DNA of 10,450 nt from Candidatus Methanovirga meridionalis (GTDB lineage Archaea; Methanobacteriota; Methanobacteria; Methanobacteriales; Methanobacteriaceae): NCBI GenBank assembly GCA_031289325.1, contig JAITPS010000132.1, positions 1 to 10,450 on the forward strand. Reading direction: 5' to 3'. Shown piece after piece: positions 7,035-10,450 of the stretch. A program made the translations under genes and the position numbers. Each line of letters begins with the position of its first letter. Positions within the stretch are counted from its first letter, which is position 1. The notes beneath the pieces were generated by a model. That model ran no database searches. It saw only the letters and a program-made list of their open reading frames with translations, and was not told the origin of the DNA.

Positions 7035-7161
7035 CGATATTTAAAAAAATTTGTATTCAATCTTCTGTGCTATTTTCACACTCACCACAACTCCACATTG
7101 GTAATTCTCGGGAGATTGATCTTATTTTTTGAAATAGCTTAGCACCATTTCTTTTTTTTTT
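7031..7161 (+). ncRNA. Candidate structured non-coding RNA (possible pseudoknot)
   Basis: A roughly 130-nt transcript is predicted from the promoter at 6991-7034 to the T10 run at 7152-7161. Its core is richer in G+C than the flanks. Helix 1 pairs 7057-7067 (UCAAUCUUCUG) with 7109-7119: 11 bp including two G-U pairs. Helix 2 pairs 7069-7078 (GCUAUUUUCA) with 7130-7138 (UGAAAUAGC): 9 bp plus a bulged U. The strands interleave as 1-2-1'-2', so the two helices would form an H-type pseudoknot or act as alternatives. A small internal hairpin ACCA/UGGU (7084-7087 with 7099-7102) fits the loop. An alternative partner for GUGCU (7067-7071) is AGCAC (7141-7145). No family is recognised; it does not look like tRNA, SRP RNA, RNase P RNA or a C/D box RNA. 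Existence of the RNA is an inference from structure and flanking signals. Confidence 0.5.
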
Positions 7162-7167
7162 AATTTT
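7148..7167 (+). terminator. Oligo-T terminator of the candidate RNA
   Basis: A run of ten T (7152-7161) is preceded by TTTC and followed by AATTTTTG. Archaeal RNA polymerase terminates at such T-tracts on the non-template strand. This marks the plus strand as the transcribed one. Confidence 0.6.
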
Positions 7168-7240
7168 TGTCCTGATTTTTAGTTTAAATTTATACAATTT
7201 ATTTACCGTGCTTAAGTATAAGTTCAAATGTAAAATTAAG

Positions 7241-7257
7241 AAAAAAGTATTACTTAT
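7241..7257. promoter_or_regulatory. Operator-like element, copy 2
   Basis: AAAAAAGTATTACTTAT is identical over 17 bp to 6974-6990, including the 11-bp palindrome (7245-7255). It lies 22 bp upstream of a TATA-like TATAAA (7280-7285). A related half-matching string, CTTAAGTATAAG, is at 7211-7222. The shared element suggests one regulator acting on two start sites. Confidence 0.5.
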
Positions 7258-7265
7258 TTTTGGTA

Positions 7266-7299
7266 CTCTAAAAAGAGAATATAAATTTGGGTTTTAGAG
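7266..7299 (+). promoter_or_regulatory. Inverted repeat centred on a TATA-like box
   Basis: CTCTAAAA (7266-7273) and TTTTAGAG (7292-7299) are perfect 8-bp inverted copies. Their dyad axis falls exactly on the centre of TATAAA (7280-7285). A dimeric factor bound here would cover the TATA box. This TATA box would start a transcript near 7305-7312, which would run to the T7 tract at 7391. Confidence 0.4.
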
Positions 7300-7397
7300 A
7301 GAAAAAAATTAGACTGTATACTCATCTATGAAGTCATGAAAATGATGATAAAAAATGGATGAAAATCTCCACACTTTTTGACACTCTCTATTTTTTT
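7295..7397 (+). terminator. Terminator-like stem with T7 tract, possibly ending a short RNA
   Basis: TAGAGAG (7295-7301) can pair with CTCTCTA (7384-7390), which is followed at once by seven T (7391-7397). The left strand overlaps TTTTAGAG (7292-7299), which can pair with CTCTAAAA (7266-7273) instead, so the two pairings exclude each other. The downstream half overlaps the last codons of the CBS gene on the other strand. The T7 tract is a plausible convergent terminator; a regulated short RNA is only a suggestion. Confidence 0.35.
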
Positions 7398-8230
7398 GTA
7401 ATCTCATCAAGCTTTTTTTTATTATTTCCTTTTTTAATGCTTTCTGTAATGCCTATTAATGGATGTTGATCATCATCAATGATTTTTATATCCTCAAATG
7501 TGTAGATTCCACTTTTATTAGCTGTTTTTTCCATTCCCAATTTGATATCTTTATTTAAGTCAATTACATAAGCATCAACTTCTTTGTGTTTTAAATTTAT
7601 GGATGCTACTGCTCTATGATGCCCATCAATAAGAATCCATCTGTTTCCAGTTTTAGCAACAATAACAGGCTCTGCTAATCCTTTTTTTAATTCATATTCT
7701 CTTCCTTCTAATTCATCAGCATAAATTTTATCTTGTGTTGGTCTTAAATTTTCTACTTTAACTTTTATTCGTTTTAATGAAGTTTTAATAGAATATAATT
7801 GTTCTAATGTTTCTTTAAATGATTCAACTTTATTAGGGGTAGTTCTTTCAATATGTGATCGAACCATATCAGTATTTGTAATAATTCCTTTTAATTTTCC
7901 ATTTCTATCGACTATTGGAAGCCTTGATACTCCGTTTCTAAACATTACCCTTGATGTATCATTAATTGACATGTCTTCTTGAGCTACAACAATATTAGTG
8001 GACATTATATCTTTCACTAAGTCTGTCCAGTCTTTTAATATAAAATCAAATGATGTTATAAAACCAGCTATTTCATCATTTTCATTAACTACTGGGAAGC
8101 CATCATGCCCAGTTTCTCTCATGATCTTTATTATTTCATTGTTAGAAGTTTCTGGATGTACACTTATAACATTTTTAGTCATATAATCTTTTACTATAGA
8201 TTTCCCACTCATTATATCCCTGTGTACCAT
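7388..8230 (-). CDS. Two-CBS-domain protein with ParB/sulfiredoxin-like domain
   Basis: The 280-aa protein carries a tandem CBS pair, about residues 14-66 (VKDYMTKNVISVHPE) and 72-127 (VKDIMSTNIVVAQED), normally an adenine-nucleotide-sensing module. A linker follows, then a ParB/Srx-like fold at about 160-225. The latter shows LRPTQD (162-167), EPVIV (187-191) and the signature ILIDGHHRAVAS (199-210), whose GHHR parallels the phosphate-binding box of ParB and sulfiredoxin. No ParB helix-turn-helix follows, so a chromosome-partition role is unlikely. The fold also occurs in the archaeal free-serine kinase SerK, so a small-molecule kinase or nucleotide-dependent sensor is a fair alternative. 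The protein is probably cytosolic, as no signal or membrane segment is seen. The start may be at 8230, or at Met7 (8212), which has a weak SD-like AGGGAT just before it. Three 14-bp repeats lie in the promoter. Confidence 0.85.
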   Translation of the reverse strand: MVHRDIMSGKSIVKDYMTKNVISVHPETSNNEIIKIMRETGHDGFPVVNENDEIAGFITSFDFILKDWTDLVKDIMSTNIVVAQEDMSINDTSRVMFRNGVSRLPIVDRNGKLKGIITNTDMVRSHIERTTPNKVESFKETLEQLYSIKTSLKRIKVKVENLRPTQDKIYADELEGREYELKKGLAEPVIVAKTGNRWILIDGHHRAVASINLKHKEVDAYVIDLNKDIKLGMEKTANKSGIYTFEDIKIIDDDQHPLIGITESIKKGNNKKKLDEITKK

Positions 8231-8236
8231 TTAATA

Positions 8237-8278
8237 TTTTATATCCATTATTTTACATCCATTATTTTATATCCATTA
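8237..8278 (-). promoter_or_regulatory. Three 14-bp direct repeats in the CBS gene promoter
   Basis: TTTTATATCCATTA occurs at 8237-8250 and 8265-8278, with TTTTACATCCATTA between them (8251-8264). On the gene's strand each unit reads TAATGGATATAAAA and so contains a TATA-like ATATAAAA. The array ends 6 bp before the ATG at 8230. It may be a set of operators or overlapping TATA boxes; the distal copy is best placed as box A for a very short leader. Confidence 0.6.
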
Positions 8279-8455
8279 ATATTAATATATATAAAACAAT
8301 AATTTAAACAATAATTTTCTTATTAAATAATAATATTTCATTTATAAATGATATAATTATTATTATAATTTATTTAATTTATTATAATTTATTTTAAAGA
8401 TTATTATAACTTATTAATTATTTATTTAAATATTATATTTATTTAACTATATTGA

Positions 8456-8702
8456 TTTTGATAAAGTTCTTAATAAATAACTTTTTAAAAATAAAAAATA
8501 ATTTTTTTAAAAATAAATGTTTTTAAAAATAAATGTTTTTAAAATATATTAATTAAAAATATATTAATTAAAAATATATTAATTAAAAATATATTGATTT
8601 AAAATTAATTATATTTAATTGAAATATATTTATATTGTTTAAATTTAAAATTATAGATTTTTATAAAGTAATGATTTTTATAAAGTAATATTTGAAATTA
8701 AA
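8456..8702 (+). repeat. Dispersed repeat copy with internal tandem repeats
   Basis: It starts with TTTTGATAAAGTTCTTAA (8456-8473), identical to the left end at 5194. Inside are four 15-bp units of AAATATATTAATTAA (8542-8601, the last degenerate) and the conserved block around ATTATAGATTTTTATAAAG. There is also a perfect 17-bp tandem duplication, GATTTTTATAAAGTAAT (8656-8672 and 8673-8689). The right end module is absent. The stretch 8279-8455 is plain AT-rich DNA with nothing recognised. Confidence 0.7.
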
Positions 8703-8765
8703 AATTTTGGGTTTGTTGGGTAAATTCTAAATAGTAAAGATATAAATAATATTTGTAAATAATAT

Positions 8766-9356
8766 TTAAAACACACTTGTTTTACTAATATCTAATTCAA
8801 TACTTTTTAATTCATTAATGTAACTATTTACAAACTTATTAATAAATTTAACTATGTTATTCTGATTGAAATAACTATCTTCATTTTTATCTTTTAATTG
8901 ATAGAGTCCAATTACATCTATATTATCAGGGCTTCCATCATCAGTTAGATTAATTCCTAAGTGTATTTTAGTAGAACTTAAAGATGCAGTAGCTATTGAA
9001 ACAGTGAGCTTATAATTACCTATATAAATATCATCCCCTTCTCTTAAAGGGTTAATTCCCTTTTTGGAAAGCTCTTCAACTAAAATCATCACAAGTAATC
9101 TTTGACGAAGATAAGCTATTCTTAAATTTCCTGGTTGAATATCAAAATGTTCAACAATACAATTAATTATATTATTTGATTTTATATCCAAACCAAGATC
9201 TTCATAATCTTTTAAATTTTCGTCTTTAATATTCATAGATCCAATCCATGTAATAATAGATGAACCTTTAATTTTAAATGTTTTAAAAGCCCAATTAGGA
9301 TTAATTTGACTTCCATCATATTCAAAATTATTATCTAAATGTTTATGAATTATCAT
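8766..9356 (-). CDS. DUF366-like archaeal protein of unknown function
   Basis: The 196-aa protein resembles the archaeal DUF366 family by eye. Recognisable stretches are RIAYLRQRLLVMILVEEL (79-96), EGDDIYIGNYKLTVSIATAS (106-125) and KIHLGINLTDDGSP (130-143). The KLTVSIAT and IHLGIN strands are reminiscent of the biotin/lipoate ligase-like fold, but no catalytic residues are identified and no reaction is assigned. The length suits the family. No signal peptide or membrane helix is seen, so the protein is probably cytosolic. The gene is solitary, downstream of and in the same orientation as the rRNA operon, and separated from it by a terminator region. The ATG at 9356 has no Shine-Dalgarno before it; AATATTAATATAAGATT about 40 nt upstream may be the promoter, which would suit a leaderless or short-leader mRNA. 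Confidence 0.7.
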   Translation of the reverse strand: MIIHKHLDNNFEYDGSQINPNWAFKTFKIKGSSIITWIGSMNIKDENLKDYEDLGLDIKSNNIINCIVEHFDIQPGNLRIAYLRQRLLVMILVEELSKKGINPLREGDDIYIGNYKLTVSIATASLSSTKIHLGINLTDDGSPDNIDVIGLYQLKDKNEDSYFNQNNIVKFINKFVNSYINELKSIELDISKTSVF

Positions 9357-9640
9357 AAAATTTATTTTTATTTAATCTTATATTAATATTTAATTAATTT
9401 TTGTAAAAATAAATGAACAAAATTAAAACACCTTTCTAATTTAAAAATCTTTCTAATTTATTATTAGTATGGGTAAAAACTTATATTTTATATATGCTAT
9501 TGCTCATCTAATTGTGCAACAATCATTCAAGCAGTAAACTAAAAATAGAAAATATAATATCAAAATCAATATAATTAAGAAAGAAAGAGAAAAAATATAA
9601 TTAAGAAAGAATGTATGCATGAAAGAATGTATGCATAAGA
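9357..9640. repeat. Intergenic region with tandem 16-bp repeat
   Basis: GAAAGAATGTATGCAT is repeated perfectly head to tail at 9605-9620 and 9621-9636. ATAATTAAGAAAGAA also occurs twice, at about 9571 and 9596. On the rRNA strand these read as pyrimidine-rich blocks with an ATGCAT palindrome. A small inverted repeat, ATTGT/ACAAT (about 9510-9522), is present. No gene was recognised. Confidence 0.6.
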
Positions 9641-9701
9641 TAACAATAAAAGGAAAAAATGAAAAATAAAATAAAATATAATAAATAGTAATAGTAAAAA
9701 T
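9640..9701 (-). terminator. Pyrimidine-rich terminator of the rRNA operon
   Basis: Immediately after the 5S gene, the minus strand is dominated by T: TATTTTATTTTATTTTTCAT and then TTTTTTCCTTTTATTG down to about 9645. Repeated oligo-T tracts are the usual archaeal termination signal after stable RNA genes. Further T/C-rich tracts continue to about 9565 and may serve as backup. Confidence 0.65.
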
Positions 9702-9823
9702 GGTTGGCAACAAAATGGAATTCCCATAGATAAAATCCATAGTACAAAAACCAAAACACGAACAGGCTTAACTTCTGGGATCGAAACGAGACCAGGTGGA
9801 ACACTAACGCTATGGTCGCCAAA
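9702..9823 (-). rRNA. rrf: 5S ribosomal RNA
   Basis: The minus strand carries the conserved 5S core: CCACCTGGTCTCGTTTCGAT, then CCCAGAAGTTAAGCC. The ends form helix I, with TTGGCGA (from 9822) pairing with TTGCCAA (ending at 9704): 7 bp including one G-U. The span of about 119-122 nt is right for archaeal 5S. It is the last gene of the rRNA operon, on the same strand as the 23S gene. Exact ends are uncertain by a few bases. Confidence 0.95.
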
Positions 9824-10345
9824 ACCAAAAATGATTTTATTAATTTTAATAATCTAATATCTAATCATGTTCTAATATCTAATCATGGTAATTTAGAAAT
9901 AATCATATAAATCTATTAATTAATTTATAAATTATAAATTATAAATTATAAATTTCATTCATTATTTTTAAAATTAAATTATTTAAAATTAAATTATTTA
10001 AAATTAAATTATTTTTAAAATTTATTAATTAATTATTTAAAATTTAATTAGTTTTAAAATTTAATTATTTTTAAAATTAAATTATTTAAAATTTAATCTT
10101 TTTTATAGTAATTAATTTTTTTTTATAGTAAATATAGATTGTAACATGCAAACATGATGAAGAGATAAATTACTAAAAAATTGAAAAAATATTATTCAAA
10201 TGCAATTCACCCTAAACTGAATACACCAAAACCAAAACATTAAAAAAATGCTCAAATAATCATCAAGTCAGAATAAGTTCTATAAAAAACCAATGAAGCA
10301 ATAGCCAAAAACTAAAGACAACAATAAAAATAAAACAGAAAAAAT
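9824..10345 (-). other. Long AT-rich 23S-5S spacer with tandem repeats
   Basis: About 520 bp separate the 23S 3' end from 5S. Tandem repeats are TCTAATATCTAATCATG (9853-9869 and 9871-9887), ATAAATT four times (9927-9954), and AAAATTAAATTATTT three times perfectly (9970-10014) with decayed copies to about 10095. On the rRNA strand a small hairpin, ATTCA/TGAAT (about 10202-10219), could take part in pre-23S processing. A TTTATATG box (about 9904-9911, minus) might give 5S its own promoter. No tRNA was found. Confidence 0.7.
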
Positions 10346-10450
10346 GCAAGCGAACGATTGGAAGCAGCGGACTAAACAATTCGGAAAAAACCTCAAAGCT
10401 TACATCCCTACCCCATCAAACAAGTCTTCTACTCGAATTCTAAAGCAGTC
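10346..10450 (-). rRNA. rrl: 23S ribosomal RNA, 3' end (partial)
   Basis: The minus strand entering from the window edge reads GAGTAGAAGACTTGTTTGAT, GGGGTAGGGATGTAAGCTTT and later TTTAGTCCGCTGCTTCCAAT. This follows the 3'-terminal domain of archaeal 23S rRNA (the GAAGAC...TTGATGGG...GGATGTAAGC segment). The mature 3' end lies near the sequence CCAATCGTTCGC, about 10346-10352, and cannot be fixed exactly. The rest of the gene lies beyond the window. Confidence 0.92.

Noticed and set aside
7210..7240. tRNA T-arm-like GTTCAAAT
   Set aside because: No acceptor stem, D-arm or anticodon arm can be built around it.
7325..7385. Possible C/D box RNA from ATGATGA (7342-7348) and GGATGA
   Set aside because: No CUGA D or D' box at proper spacing and no flanking stem linking C to D; the C-like string is expected by chance.
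7998..8302. Plus-strand open frames antisense to the CBS gene
   Set aside because: Low-complexity, antisense to a recognised two-CBS protein, no start signals.
9504..9828. Hydrophobic open frames on the minus strand overlapping the 5S gene
   Set aside because: They run through the 5S rRNA and its T-rich terminator; poly-Phe/Ile/Leu content comes from T-rich DNA.

Overview
The window is extremely AT-rich and looks like a mesophilic methanogenic archaeon of the Methanobacteriales, most likely Methanobrevibacter or a close relative. Reasons: archaeal-type 5S and 23S rRNA sequence, TATA-box promoters of the TTTATATA type, oligo-T terminators, a DUF366-like archaeal protein, a CBS/ParB-like protein of the sort common in methanogens, and bacterial-type UvrB, which this order carries. 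Only about 57% of the window is coding. All five protein genes stand alone, separated by 0.4-1.1 kb of AT-rich, repeat-laden DNA.

Layout: (1) 1-2640 is an AAA-ATPase-like/PD-(D/E)XK nuclease-like gene (456-2093, +) between two long, convergent arms of one inverted repeat; the 96-bp outermost blocks (23-118 and 2534-2629) align without gaps at about 94% identity. (2) 2838-4829 (-) is uvrB, without uvrA or uvrC beside it. (3) 4863-5633 is a dense block of nested repeats. (4) 5634-6512 (+) is a LysR/ModE-type regulator whose likely TATA box lies in repeat sequence and whose 3' end runs straight into another repeat copy. (5) 6685-7390 has no protein gene but holds the most interesting signals: a candidate structured non-coding RNA (about 7031-7161, +) with its own promoter and a T10 terminator, and a second control region sharing a 17-bp palindrome-containing element with the first. 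(6) 7388-8230 (-) is a two-CBS plus ParB/sulfiredoxin-like protein with three 14-bp repeats in its promoter. (7) 8766-9356 (-) is a DUF366-like protein. (8) 9702-10450 (-) is the end of an rRNA operon: the 23S 3' end, an unusually long (about 520 bp) AT-rich spacer, the 5S gene and a pyrimidine-rich terminator.

A modular AT-rich repeat family links the whole window. Its parts are a terminal motif around TGATAAAGTTCTTAA, a tandem array of 20-bp units, and a conserved block with ATAGATTTTTATAAATTAA at one end and TTCAAAATTTAAGAACTTT at the other. Copies flank or abut four of the five protein genes. They look like non-autonomous mobile elements (MITE-like) or relics of an insertion sequence. No transposase, integrase, CRISPR array or tRNA was seen. 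The genes do not form a pathway together: uvrB is DNA repair, the regulator and CBS protein are probable sensors, and the ATPase/nuclease-like gene is of unknown role and may be mobile or defensive.
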